Part shown: piece after piece, positions 26,234 to 35,506 of the stretch
Position numbering within the stretch: position 1 is the stretch's first letter
Layout: the number at the start of each line of letters is the position of its first letter
Assembly: GCA_023401925.1 (NCBI GenBank)
Contig: JAEXDA010000058.1
Span: 1-64,000 of the forward strand
From: Bacillota bacterium
GTDB taxonomy: Bacteria > Bacillota > UBA4882 > UBA8346
Direction of reading: 5' to 3'
Length of the DNA: 64,000 nucleotides
Notes under the pieces: generated by a model
What the model was told of the DNA's origin: nothing
Seen by the model: only the letters and a program-made list of their open reading frames with translations
The model's database searches: none
Translations under genes and position numbers: made by a program

Positions 26234-27154
26234 TTATGATAAAACTCCCTCTATACCCTGATGAATCTGCTGCCAAACCGTCTCCGGCAGGTAATGTCGG
26301 GATACGAAAGAGCGGCCTGTTTGATTCAAAGATAATTTCCCGGCTTGAAAGTCCTGGTATAACTCACAAATTCCTCCCATCAGCTGTGCATAATCCGTAG
26401 CTTTTCTAACTCCTTCAAAGGGATAACTCCAAATAACGTACCTTCCATGGGCCAGCGCCTCTAAAACCATAAACGACAATCCGTCATGTTCCGTAAAGCG
26501 AACCAGCAGCGTAATCTCCGGATATAATTCCTCCATGTCGTCCACCCACCCAACCGGAATGATATTTTCCGGCCAATTGGGATGAGAAACGGTTGGGGAA
26601 GCGGCCACAGCTAAAAATACAATCTCCGGGAACTGTCTAGCAAGTTGAATAATTTCCGCGCCGCCATAAAAAGCCTCCCGCTCTGGCGGCAAATAGCATA
26701 ACACCACGAACTTTGCAGGGAATTCCTTGACTTGGTCCGGAAAGGTAGCCGGTGTCAGGGGCACAACTTGAGCCTTAATACCAAGTTCCTGCAATTCCCC
26801 GGCGGTCCAATCCACTTCAGCCCAGTGATAAGAATGGCGAAGCAGTATTGGACTGAAGCGGTGTCCTTTTCTCAGCCAATCCTTCATTTCCAGAATATCA
26901 GAACCAACCCAATGCATGATCACTTTTTTCCCCAAAAGGACCGCTGCAGTATAAAATCGGTTGGAGCGCAAATCGCCTCCCACCAGATAAATGGCATTCA
27001 CCCGCAGTAAAGTTAACCATTGTTGCAATTTACCTTTAGGCATCGTCAAAAGTTGATAATCGGAACCCTTTGCCAGTTCTATGATCCTACCCACAAAATA
27101 GGGGTAACCGATAATCAAAATTCGCCGTGTTTTTTTGTCGTCCCGCTTTCTCAC
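26234..27154 (-). CDS. Divergent GT-B glycosyltransferase-like protein
   Basis: About 306 aa. The N-terminal Rossmann half is short (RILIIGYPYFVGRIIELAK, HWVGSDILEM), and the C-terminal half has RFTEHDGLSFMVLEALAHGRYVIW, a clear GT4-like donor site with the Glu in LEALA. I place the start at the GTG at 27154, after AGGTGAGAG; a GTG at 27163 overlapping the flippase stop is the alternative. Specificity unknown, confidence in class moderate. Confidence 0.6.
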   Translation of the reverse strand: MRKRDDKKTRRILIIGYPYFVGRIIELAKGSDYQLLTMPKGKLQQWLTLLRVNAIYLVGGDLRSNRFYTAAVLLGKKVIMHWVGSDILEMKDWLRKGHRFSPILLRHSYHWAEVDWTAGELQELGIKAQVVPLTPATFPDQVKEFPAKFVVLCYLPPEREAFYGGAEIIQLARQFPEIVFLAVAASPTVSHPNWPENIIPVGWVDDMEELYPEITLLVRFTEHDGLSFMVLEALAHGRYVIWSYPFEGVRKATDYAQLMGGICELYQDFQAGKLSLNQTGRSFVSRHYLPETVWQQIHQGIEGVLS

Positions 27155-27159
27155 GACTC

Positions 27160-28464
27160 TCACCTGAACTTTCTGCTCAAAGAATGACGGATAATATTCC
27201 ATAAGATTTTATAATCGGCGATATCCTCTTGGGTAATTCGAAAGAGTTCCACCACTGAAATTCCAGCCTTTTTACAAAAGATAGCGATTAACAGGCTGAT
27301 CGAAATGATATATGATAAGGAATTCGCCAATGCCCCGCCAAGTAAGCCCCACCTGGGAACCAAAAATAAACTGGCCCCGAAATCGATTACCATCGATAGG
27401 GAGGATATCAATAGGGGAAATTTTGGTTTGCCAAGCTGATTTGTGAAATAGGTAGAAAAAATACTAGCGATACTATAAGCCAACATTCCCGGCAGCATCA
27501 CCCGGTACGGCAGCATAGCTGTTGTAAATCTTTCTCCGTAAACCAAAGGGATTAACCAGGATACGCTCCACATCAAAGCGGTTAAGGGTATATTGACCAA
27601 CAGTGTATGCCTGACAGCCTTGGCGGTCAACTGTCCGGCGCGCTGCAGGGAGGCTGAACCCACATGGGCGCATATCGCAACCGAAATAGCTCCGGAAGCG
27701 TACCAGAGCAACTCGGCGGCATTGACCGCCACAGAGTATAATCCATATTGTTTGGTCTTTAAAAAAGCCAGGACTAAAAAAGAATCGATCCGCGAATTTA
27801 AAATTCCAACCAAACTGCCGAGGCTAATCTGCCCGCCAAAGGTCAGTAACTCTTTCAGCAAGGGGAAACTTACCCCACGCAAATGCAGCGGCCACCAATA
27901 CTCACGGCTTACCCATAAACCGGCTACAAACGTTGTTAACTGGCCAATCAACCAAAAGACTATGGCGCTGCGGACATTAATTTGAAATCCCAGAAAACCG
28001 ATACAAAGTAAAACCAGCTGCAAAAATCCGGCGGCTATCCCGATCCAATTTAGGGTGGTAATCCGGTTGAGCCCTTGGAATAATCCGTTCAAATTGGTCA
28101 CTATCAGCGTTAACGGGGTTATAGAAACCACCAGCCAAATCATTTCCGGATAAAGGCCGGGTTTGAGCAAAGTAAAAGCCCAAAAACCGGCAATTGCCAA
28201 TATCCCGGCGACGGTACTGTATAATGAGGCGGTCAGGAAAACTGTCCGGGGCGAAGTTTTTAAACGGCTTATTTGATAAGTGATAGCCGGACCTAAAGTA
28301 CCGGCGACCATGGTAAAAGTATTATAAAATAAAAAAATACCTGAATAATAGCCTTTACCGGCCGGCCCCAGGAATCTGGCAATGAGTATTCCGATTAAAA
28401 TTCCGGATATCCCGGTTGCAATCCGAAAAACATACGTGCGTAAACTATTGGTGGCTATGCTCAT
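27160..28464 (-). CDS. Wzx-type lipid-linked oligosaccharide flippase
   Basis: 434-aa polytopic membrane protein with about 12-14 hydrophobic helices across its length, N-terminal RIATGISGILIGILIARFLGPAGKGYY, and a polar C-terminal tail (RITQEDIADYKILW). It belongs to the polysaccharide-transport branch of the MOP superfamily, which flips undecaprenyl-PP-oligosaccharide across the membrane. The next gene begins at or just inside its stop. It is the only exporter seen in the locus. Confidence 0.8.
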   Translation of the reverse strand: MSIATNSLRTYVFRIATGISGILIGILIARFLGPAGKGYYSGIFLFYNTFTMVAGTLGPAITYQISRLKTSPRTVFLTASLYSTVAGILAIAGFWAFTLLKPGLYPEMIWLVVSITPLTLIVTNLNGLFQGLNRITTLNWIGIAAGFLQLVLLCIGFLGFQINVRSAIVFWLIGQLTTFVAGLWVSREYWWPLHLRGVSFPLLKELLTFGGQISLGSLVGILNSRIDSFLVLAFLKTKQYGLYSVAVNAAELLWYASGAISVAICAHVGSASLQRAGQLTAKAVRHTLLVNIPLTALMWSVSWLIPLVYGERFTTAMLPYRVMLPGMLAYSIASIFSTYFTNQLGKPKFPLLISSLSMVIDFGASLFLVPRWGLLGGALANSLSYIISISLLIAIFCKKAGISVVELFRITQEDIADYKILWNIIRHSLSRKFR

Positions 28465-28585
28465 CTATACGCTTCTTTCAATTAAATCGGCTTTTTGCTT
28501 TTTGCTTAAAAATAATTACCAGATAATCGCTGAGAACCAGTAACCAACTGCTATAGCCAATAACAATTAGCCGACAGCCAAATTG

Positions 28586-29170
28586 CTATTTCAACTTTCG
28601 TATCTCACGGGCCGGCACTCCTGCAACGATTGTAAAATCGGCGACATCGGCGGTAACCACGGCTCCTGCTCCAACCACCGCCTGTTTTCCAATGGTTATT
28701 CCCGGTAAAATAACGGCCCGGGCTCCAATCCAGCAACCTTCCGCTAAAGATACCGGGCCAGCTTTCCTCTTTATCAACTTGGCGAGGGGCCGCTCTCCCA
28801 CATCCCCATGGGTTAACAACATGACTTGGGGCGCTATTACAGCTTGTTTTCCAATGGTTATCGATTCCGCCAAATCCATAAAAACTCCCGGCCCAATATA
28901 GGCTTTTTCACCAATATGAAGCCTGTTTAAACCGGAATCGATGTTATCCAGTAAAAGGCCGGTTTTGAAGGTCGCCGAATCATCAATTTCCGCGCCAATG
29001 CTCCGTAAAACAGCCTTTAAATAACGGGCCGGAGTCCTTTGTACTTGACGGATCCGGTAATCGCTTCCCCACATCTTGTAGCCGATGCCGAACCGGAGTA
29101 ACCAGAACCGCAACAATAAAAAATCAAAAAGTTGAATGACGCTTCGGATAATTTTTGGGATGAAGCCCAT
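28586..29170 (-). CDS. Left-handed beta-helix O-acetyltransferase
   Basis: 194 aa. Hexapeptide repeats run from about residue 60 to the end (IGEKAYIGPG, ITIGKQAVIAPQVML, GCWIGARAVILPGITIGKQAVVGAG), with the usual end VAGVPAREIRKLK. The first 35 residues are basic and hydrophobic, possibly membrane-associated. This is the maltose/galactoside/WcaF-type O-acetyltransferase class, likely decorating the polysaccharide. The ATG follows AGGGG. Confidence 0.72.
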   Translation of the reverse strand: MGFIPKIIRSVIQLFDFLLLRFWLLRFGIGYKMWGSDYRIRQVQRTPARYLKAVLRSIGAEIDDSATFKTGLLLDNIDSGLNRLHIGEKAYIGPGVFMDLAESITIGKQAVIAPQVMLLTHGDVGERPLAKLIKRKAGPVSLAEGCWIGARAVILPGITIGKQAVVGAGAVVTADVADFTIVAGVPAREIRKLK

Positions 29171-29196
29171 GCTATACAGCCCCTATAAAAAATGGT

Positions 29197-29937
29197 TTAT
29201 TCCGGCAACAATTCATCCTCGGGCACCGACCGTATGGGTCTGGCCGGAACACCCCTCACGACTTGTTTAGGAGCAGTGTCTTTGGTAACGATTGAACCTG
29301 CGGCCACAAAACTCTCCTCCGCAACCGTAATGCCGGGCAATAAAATGGCATTACCCCCCACCCGGGCGCCCCGCTCTATCGTGGCTCCTTTTCGAAGCGT
29401 AAAACGCTTTTCGGTTCGCCCCATAAAATTGTCGTTGGTCGTTGTAACCATTGGAGCAATGAAAACGTGGTCCGCGATTTCCATAGAAGCGGTAATATAG
29501 GCATTGGTTTGAATCTTGGTAAAATCCCCGATCGATGTGTTATTTTCCACCGCAACGCCGCGGCCAATCAAAACCGCCTTACCAATCCGGCATTTTTCAC
29601 GCACCGAAGCCAGATCGGCAATGGTAGTATCCTGTTCGATATTGGTCCCGGCATACAAAATTGTCCCGGTGCCAATCTGGCAGTTGGAACCGACCCGTAA
29701 GGGCTCCAGGGTCCTAAGCTCTGTTGTGCTGGTCTTGGCAAGCTGCGGTATTTTTCCCAGCACGGCATGATCGCCGATTACAGTATTGGCGCCGATTTGG
29801 CTACCTCGATGGATGACTGCATGATGGCCAATCCGGCAACCGGAGCCGATTTTAACCTGCGCCTCAATGACCACAAATTCGCCAATCTCCGTATCCATAT
29901 TAATATCGGCGCTGGGATCGATATATGATGTCCTCAC
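29197..29937 (-). CDS. wbpD: Left-handed beta-helix N-acyltransferase, WbpD-like
   Basis: About 246 aa, almost entirely hexapeptide repeats. The C-terminal half (VFIAPMVTTTNDNFMGR, RKGATIERGARVGGNAILLPG, VVRGVPARPIRSVPEDELL) has the layout of WbpD/WlbB 3-amino-sugar N-acetyltransferases, but the protein is longer at the N-terminus. I propose the GTG at 29937, 6 nt after GGAGG; the frame upstream to 29973 lacks a site. It is the first gene of the polysaccharide operon in the direction of transcription. LpxA/LpxD-like acyl transfer is a less likely alternative. Confidence 0.6.
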   Translation of the reverse strand: MRTSYIDPSADINMDTEIGEFVVIEAQVKIGSGCRIGHHAVIHRGSQIGANTVIGDHAVLGKIPQLAKTSTTELRTLEPLRVGSNCQIGTGTILYAGTNIEQDTTIADLASVREKCRIGKAVLIGRGVAVENNTSIGDFTKIQTNAYITASMEIADHVFIAPMVTTTNDNFMGRTEKRFTLRKGATIERGARVGGNAILLPGITVAEESFVAAGSIVTKDTAPKQVVRGVPARPIRSVPEDELLPE

Positions 29938-30119
29938 CTTGAACCTCCGATAACGCGTCCATCGTGTGTGCACATGCGCGCATTAAAATTCATTTCCATA
30001 TATTTCGCTTCTTAAACATTTTTCCCTTTTTTCCGGAAATATTTTCGAATAAAGGCTACACAGTATGTTCTTTTCGAATAAAGCGCTGAAAATTCTGTCG
30101 GTGTCCATCGTCCCCCAGG

Positions 30120-31121
30120 CTAAAAAGTAATCCGCCCGTCCTCTTGGACATGAAGATTTTCCCATCCGTTTCCGTCCCTGATTTTTTGAACCGTTACATT
30201 CAGATACCATCTACATTGGGATTTTGCCTTCATAATTCCCACCTTTTCATGCAAGGCGGCTAAATCCACCCGGTCAAAGACGCCGGTGCAAGGCTCCAGG
30301 GCGGCATTATATTGATTGGCAAACCCGCCTTCATTAATCCAAATCCCCAGGTAGGGAACTTCTTTCACCGGGAAGGATAAAGCAATGACTTCCCTGGTCC
30401 GGGGTTGATACAAGGCGGCCCATCCTTCCCTCAAAGGATCTTGAACGTAATATTTCTCAAAGAGGGAGCTTCGGGGATAAATGGTATCGATTGGATACTC
30501 CATACCGTCCGGAGTGAGAGTCTTGGGCCAGGAATGAACCTGCTGATACCTGCCAAGCCGTTTTCCACCGTTTAAAACATTGACCACTCGTTTTACCTCG
30601 GGCGGCAATAAAATTTTCATTCCAGGGACCATATTCAGCAGCGGATGGGCAGCCCAAATAAAATCCTGTTCAAAGGGAGTATGGTTGGTGACTTGATATT
30701 CAAAACGAAGGATATGGGGTGCGCTGAAATAAACCCATTTATCAAGCCTATAAGGAAGCCGGATTCCCGAAACCCAAAAATGAATCTTCCTTTCTTGCAA
30801 CTCATATTCCCAAGGCAAAGACCAGACCTCCCCATGATCGGGCAAGCCTGTTCCCTGCCAGGGTTTTTTGTGGTAATAACAAGCCGAGATGGTGGGAAAC
30901 ATATCATCAAAGCCATACATATCCCAGGTATCAAAGGGAGTGCCATATTCCGGCCGGCTGCACCCAAGACTGGATTCTTGCCATAAGTACTCGTGGGCCG
31001 AGGTTTTATCGGTCAAAGAAGCCATCTTGCTGCCGATTTCAGGTAAAAATACCGCGGCCAATTGATCGCTTTCCAAAGTCATCGCCGGGATATCTTTATA
31101 AAAACAACGGTATCCTGCCAT
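30120..31121 (-). CDS. Aldose-1-epimerase-like (galactose mutarotase fold) protein
   Basis: About 333 aa, cytosolic. The N-terminus LAAVFLPEIGSKMASLTDK and the later HPLLNMVPGMKILLPPE fit the aldose-epimerase/DUF4432-like beta-sandwich fold, which handles free sugars. The ATG at 31121 follows GGAGGAGG; the upstream in-frame ATG overlaps the chemoreceptor remnant. It is the distal gene of the arabinose-type block. Whether it is a true mutarotase or a sugar-binding enzyme of other activity is not visible. Confidence 0.6.
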   Translation of the reverse strand: MAGYRCFYKDIPAMTLESDQLAAVFLPEIGSKMASLTDKTSAHEYLWQESSLGCSRPEYGTPFDTWDMYGFDDMFPTISACYYHKKPWQGTGLPDHGEVWSLPWEYELQERKIHFWVSGIRLPYRLDKWVYFSAPHILRFEYQVTNHTPFEQDFIWAAHPLLNMVPGMKILLPPEVKRVVNVLNGGKRLGRYQQVHSWPKTLTPDGMEYPIDTIYPRSSLFEKYYVQDPLREGWAALYQPRTREVIALSFPVKEVPYLGIWINEGGFANQYNAALEPCTGVFDRVDLAALHEKVGIMKAKSQCRWYLNVTVQKIRDGNGWENLHVQEDGRITF

Positions 31122-31146
31122 AGGAACCTCCTCCATTATGATTTTC

Positions 31147-31595
31147 TCAATCACGGCTTTCCCGTGATGGTTGCATCGATCCAAAAATCAAATTTCTTTC
31201 TGAAACATCAAATCTGGAAATTACCTCCATCCATTCTTCGGCCATTCTTTGCATTTGGGCAGCCAAATCACTGACTTGATCCGCCATCGCCGTCTGCTCC
31301 TGGGATGAAGCGGAAACTTCCTCGGCAGCGGCGGCTGTCTCTTCCGATATAGCGCTGATTGTGACAATTTCGTCCAGGATTTGGGCGGATCGGGAGATAT
31401 TCTCCAATGAATATTGACTCATCTTCCGGGTCATTGCCGTTCTGGATCTATAGTAGGAAATCATGCCGGTTAGCGCCAGCAGTACCAGCGAGACTAAAAG
31501 AAAGAAAACAATAATTTATTGCGAATGGTAAATTTCTTGGTGAAATCAAACTTTTGCCACTGGATGCTCCCGAAAATCCTGCTGAAAATTCCCAT
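31147..31595 (-). pseudogene. Methyl-accepting chemotaxis protein remnant
   Basis: The N-terminal coding (MGIFSRIFGSIQWQKF..., then a membrane helix of LVLLALTG type) and the C-terminal signalling tip (AISEETAAAAEEVSASSQEQ) of an MCP survive. The middle, about 400 or more residues of sensor domain, second helix, HAMP and hairpin, is gone. A frameshift near the A-run at 31496-31499 also separates the first 30 codons from the helix. The downstream part is open from 31464. It lies between araH and the epimerase-like gene. Confidence 0.8.
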
Positions 31596-31701
31596 TCCAT
31601 GCCCACTCCTTTAATATACGAATAAATCCCGTTAGCCTATGGACTCAACGGGACTTCATGAATTTCTTGACGACTTGGAAAAGATTAGCGTTATTAAAAG
31701 C

Positions 31702-32679
31702 TTAATCCTGTTTCTGTTTCATTTGATCAAACAACACGGCCAGCAATAATATAATCCCCCGTACTACATATTGATAGAAAGTGGGGATATTCAAAAGATT
31801 CATGGCGTTTTGGACGGTTCCCATGATGATTACGCCGACGATCACCCCCAAAATAGTCCCGACACCGCCAGAAAGAGAGACGCCTCCCAAAACACAGGCC
31901 GAGATAACATCCAGGGAGAAACCGACGGATGAATTCGGTTGTCCGCTAGTCATCCGCGATGCCAGGACGACCCCGGCAAGTCCGGCGACGAAACCCTGGA
32001 CGGTGAAAATAATGATTTTAATCAGGTCAACATTGATTCCTGCCAGTCTTACCGCCTCTTTATTTCCGCCGATAGCCATGGTGTTCCGGCCGTAGGTGGT
32101 CCGGTTCAATAAAAGCCCAAAGGCGACAAAACAAAAAATCATAACCCAGACCGGAACGGGGATAGCCAGAAAATGATTATTCCCCAGCTTATAAAAATCG
32201 GGTGTTAAAATACCCACGGCCACGCCGCCCGATATGATAAAACCAAGTCCCCTGACCACTTGGCTAATGGCTAAGGTGGTAATTAAAGCGTTGATTTTGA
32301 GTTTAGCGATGATTAAACCGTTCACCAAACCGACCAGGCCGCCGGCGACAATCCCGGACAATATGCCAAGCCAAATATTTCCAGTACTTCGAATCGCTAT
32401 CGCTGCAATGACACCGGAGGTAGCCACGATATTTTCTACGGAAAGATCAAAATCCCCCGAAGCCAAACAGAACAACATGGTACAAGCGACAATACCCACC
32501 GTCGATATGGCAAGCGATAGGCCCACCATGTTCTCCCAACTGAAAAAATAGGGAACGGTCAGTGATAAAATCACGAACATAATCAAATAAATAATCAGAA
32601 TGCTGGCACTATCCCAGATCCGTCTGTATAACGGCTTGATGTTGGTTTTGGTGCCGGAGGCAAGAGTATCGGTACTCAT
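31702..32679 (-). CDS. araH: ABC sugar transporter permease, AraH-like
   Basis: About 325-aa RbsC/AraH-type permease with about 9-10 hydrophobic helices and the AGINVDLIKIIIFTVQGFVAG-type segment that meets the ATPase. The conserved GRNTMAIGGNKEAARL-like block is present (GGNKEAVRLAGI). It likely imports L-arabinose or a similar pentose. I prefer the ATG at 32679, after GGAG with 8-nt spacing, over the GTG at 32688 that overlaps the site. It overlaps the end of araG, so the two are coupled. Confidence 0.8.
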   Translation of the reverse strand: MSTDTLASGTKTNIKPLYRRIWDSASILIIYLIMFVILSLTVPYFFSWENMVGLSLAISTVGIVACTMLFCLASGDFDLSVENIVATSGVIAAIAIRSTGNIWLGILSGIVAGGLVGLVNGLIIAKLKINALITTLAISQVVRGLGFIISGGVAVGILTPDFYKLGNNHFLAIPVPVWVMIFCFVAFGLLLNRTTYGRNTMAIGGNKEAVRLAGINVDLIKIIIFTVQGFVAGLAGVVLASRMTSGQPNSSVGFSLDVISACVLGGVSLSGGVGTILGVIVGVIIMGTVQNAMNLLNIPTFYQYVVRGIILLLAVLFDQMKQKQD

Positions 32680-32684
32680 CTGCT

Positions 32685-34208
32685 TCACTCCTTTTTTAAA
32701 CTATCGACGACTTTATTTTCAACGACCGGCAAAGCCAATCGTAACACTTTCTCCTCGGTTGCTTCATCATGGGATAAAGAGTTCTGAAGCTTTCCCTGCC
32801 GCATGACGATAATCCGATCAGAAATACCTAAAATCTCCGGGAGCTCACTGGAGACAACGAGCACGCCAATGCCCTCCGCCGCCAATTTGGATATAATCCC
32901 GTAAATTTCGGATTTGGCCCCTACGTCAATTCCACGGGTGGGTTCATCAAACAAAATGACTTTCACTTTCTCCGACAACCAGCGGGCCAAGACCACCTTC
33001 TGCTGGTTCCCTCCGGATAAATCCCGGACCACCCGGTTCATGGACGGAGTTTTAATGTTGAGTTGTCCGATAAAACGGTGGGCGTTTTCAATATCTTTCC
33101 GCTCGGGAATAATGCCGAATTTGGCAATCAATCGCCGGATGCTGATGTTAATGTTCTCCCTTACCGAACGGATCGGAATAATGCCTTCTTTTTTGCGATC
33201 TTCGGGGCAAAAAACAATGCCGTGACGAATTGCCTGGCTTGGCTTACTGATTTTTACCTCTTGTCCGAAAACTTTGATCTTTCCCGCTTTCCCCTTGGTA
33301 GCGCCGTAAATCAATTTCAGCAATTCGGAACGGCCTGCCCCGACCAAACCAAAGATACCTACGACCTCTCCCTGGTCTACCGTTAAATTTGCCGGCTCGG
33401 CCAGTCCATATCCTGTTAAGCCTTCAATTTCCAAGGCCGGTCCGTGATGGGGGTGCCGGACATAATTATAGACATCATGAATGGAACGGCCAACCATTTT
33501 CGTGACCAGGTGGTCCTGGGTTAATATGGACATATCGGTGAATGTTTCAATATGTTTGCCATCCCTGAAAACTGTTACGGCATCACAAATCGTAAAAATT
33601 TCCGCCAGCCGGTGGGAAACATATAAGACCACTTTACCCTGGCGTTTTAGTTCCCCGATGATCGAAAATAATTTTTGCACTTCCCGGTCGGAAAGACTAC
33701 TGGTCGGTTCGTCAAAAGCGATGACTTTCGCGTTGCGGGCCAGCGCTTTGGCGATCTCAATCATTTGCCGTTCCGCAATGGAAAGGCTTCCGATTTTGCA
33801 ACCGGGATCAATATCTTCCTCTAAATTTTTAAGTTGTTGCAAGGTGACTTCCCGTAAGGCCTTCTTGTTAAGCCATCCCATTTTAGCAGGCATATGACCT
33901 AAAAATAAATTTTCGGCTACCGTCATTTCGGGTACCAGGTTGAGTTCCTGATAGATAATGGCGACTCCTGAGTTCAAGGCGTCGCTGGTATTTAAAAAAT
34001 TCTTGGCCTCTCCACCCAGGTAAATTTGACCCCCGTCGGGCCGGTATAGACCGCTCAGTATCTTTAAGAGAGTGGATTTCCCGGCGCCGTTTTCGCCGAC
34101 TAAGGCGTGAACGCTTCCTTCGGCCGCCTCAAACGATATCCCGTCCAATGCTTTTACCCCTGGGAACTGCTTGCTAATGTTTTCAAACTTCAGAAAACCG
34201 GTTTCCAT
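32685..34208 (-). CDS. araG: ABC sugar transporter ATP-binding protein, AraG-like
   Basis: About 507 aa with two fused ABC domains, as in RbsA/AraG/MglA. The first Walker A is GENGAGKST with signature LSIAERQMIEIAKAL and Walker B VIAFDEPTSSL. The second domain has a degenerate Walker A (GLVGAGRSE) and signature LSGGNQQKVVLARWL. This asymmetry is normal for the family. The start is probably the ATG at 34208, after GAGG. It energises import with AraH and AraF. Confidence 0.85.
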   Translation of the reverse strand: METGFLKFENISKQFPGVKALDGISFEAAEGSVHALVGENGAGKSTLLKILSGLYRPDGGQIYLGGEAKNFLNTSDALNSGVAIIYQELNLVPEMTVAENLFLGHMPAKMGWLNKKALREVTLQQLKNLEEDIDPGCKIGSLSIAERQMIEIAKALARNAKVIAFDEPTSSLSDREVQKLFSIIGELKRQGKVVLYVSHRLAEIFTICDAVTVFRDGKHIETFTDMSILTQDHLVTKMVGRSIHDVYNYVRHPHHGPALEIEGLTGYGLAEPANLTVDQGEVVGIFGLVGAGRSELLKLIYGATKGKAGKIKVFGQEVKISKPSQAIRHGIVFCPEDRKKEGIIPIRSVRENINISIRRLIAKFGIIPERKDIENAHRFIGQLNIKTPSMNRVVRDLSGGNQQKVVLARWLSEKVKVILFDEPTRGIDVGAKSEIYGIISKLAAEGIGVLVVSSELPEILGISDRIIVMRQGKLQNSLSHDEATEEKVLRLALPVVENKVVDSLKKE

Positions 34209-34271
34209 CCCGTTCACCTCTTATTATAATCCGGGAGCTGCCCAAAGATTGTATCAAAATGCTGTTACAAA

Positions 34272-34320
34272 GCCGGTTAAACCGGCCCTACCTTCGGTTT
34301 GACACTGCTCCTCGGGCAGT
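34272..34320 (-). promoter_or_regulatory. Two hairpins between araF and araG
   Basis: Hairpin 34272-34277/34281-34286 (GCCGGT/ACCGGC, 3-nt loop) and hairpin 34304-34308/34316-34320 (ACTGC/GCAGT) lie in the 138-bp gap. No strong U-run follows. Such structures between a binding-protein gene and its membrane genes often stabilise the upstream message. Confidence 0.45.
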
Positions 34321-34346
34321 ATCCGGATTCATTTACTCATTTCCAA

Positions 34347-35348
34347 TCAATTCGTAATCGAGTCGGCAAGTCCGAGATCGGTCATGACTTTCTTATATGT
34401 CTCGCGGGTTACGATATAACCGGCGGTTAAAGTCACCACTGGCGGCTTCTTACCGCTTTTAATCCATTCATATAACAATTTCGCGGTCTCATAACCATGA
34501 CGGTATGGGCTAATCGCGCTGGTGGCAAAGAAACCGTTCATACCGGGTTTTTTAAATTCGCTAATTCCGATGCTGGCGCCCAGGCCGATGCCGATAATGG
34601 TCGTACCGTTGAAATTGCGGCCTTCCATCGCCCGAATTGCCCCGATAACGCATTCTTCATTCCCACCAAAGACCAGCCAGCGTTTTACTTCCGGATGTTG
34701 GGTTAAGGCAACGTTACCGCCTTCCATCGCCCCCGGAACATCCAGGGTTTTATTTACGGCGTCATAGATTTTGCTTGCGGGGAAACCAGCCTTCACCAAA
34801 GCATCTTTGCTGCCGTCGGTACGTTGTTTAATCGTCTCAAGCTCATCGTGAGTTACTGCCATGGCAGCGGTTTCAGCAATATTCCAACCGCGTTTTTTCA
34901 TTTCGGCATACAGGGCTTGTCCAATATCAAAACCGATTTTGGTCGAAGAAATACCCATATAAGGCACATCGGCCATGGGTTTGCCATCGGCGCCCACAAA
35001 TCGATCGTCAACCGTAAACACTTTCAATTTTTTGGCGTTGGCCTTGGCCATGATTGCGGGTCCCAAACGGACATCCGGCGCACAAATTACAAAGCCTTGA
35101 GCTTTTTGGGCCGCTAAATTATCAATGGCAGCCATTACTTTTTCGCCATCGGGAACCCCGATTTTGATCAGTTCAAAGTTTTTTTCATCGGCAAACTTTT
35201 GGGCAAATTTCCATTCATTTTGAAACCATAATTCTTCGGCTTGTTTTACTAAAAAGCCGATTTTGATTTTGGCAGGAGCCGCAAAAACCGCCATCGATGA
35301 AAAGCTCAGCACGGCAACCAAAAGCATTAGCAAAGGGGTTTTTTTCAT
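34347..35348 (-). CDS. araF: ABC sugar-binding protein, AraF-like
   Basis: 333 aa. A cleavable signal peptide (1-23, ending SSMAVFA before APAKIKIG) has no lipobox Cys, so the mature protein is free in a periplasm or equivalent. The mature sequence follows E. coli AraF closely (KIGFLVKQAEELWFQNEWKFA, VPDGEKVMAAIDNLAA, WLVFGGNEECVIGAIRAMEG), supporting L-arabinose or a near relative as ligand. The ATG follows GGAGGAA. It is separated from araG by hairpins, which may give it higher expression. A lipid anchor would be expected in a typical monoderm Firmicute. Confidence 0.82.
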   Translation of the reverse strand: MKKTPLLMLLVAVLSFSSMAVFAAPAKIKIGFLVKQAEELWFQNEWKFAQKFADEKNFELIKIGVPDGEKVMAAIDNLAAQKAQGFVICAPDVRLGPAIMAKANAKKLKVFTVDDRFVGADGKPMADVPYMGISSTKIGFDIGQALYAEMKKRGWNIAETAAMAVTHDELETIKQRTDGSKDALVKAGFPASKIYDAVNKTLDVPGAMEGGNVALTQHPEVKRWLVFGGNEECVIGAIRAMEGRNFNGTTIIGIGLGASIGISEFKKPGMNGFFATSAISPYRHGYETAKLLYEWIKSGKKPPVVTLTAGYIVTRETYKKVMTDLGLADSITN

Positions 35349-35506
35349 TACAATTCCTCCATTTTATTGGTCTTTTCAAAGCATTTCCATCATAGTTTCT
35401 TCCGTCTATTCCGGCAATCCCTCCTTTCATGTTTCAAAACAAGGGCTGAAACTTTCCTTCAAATTTACTCCATATAGCAGGAAACAAACGCTTTTTCATT
35501 AAAATT

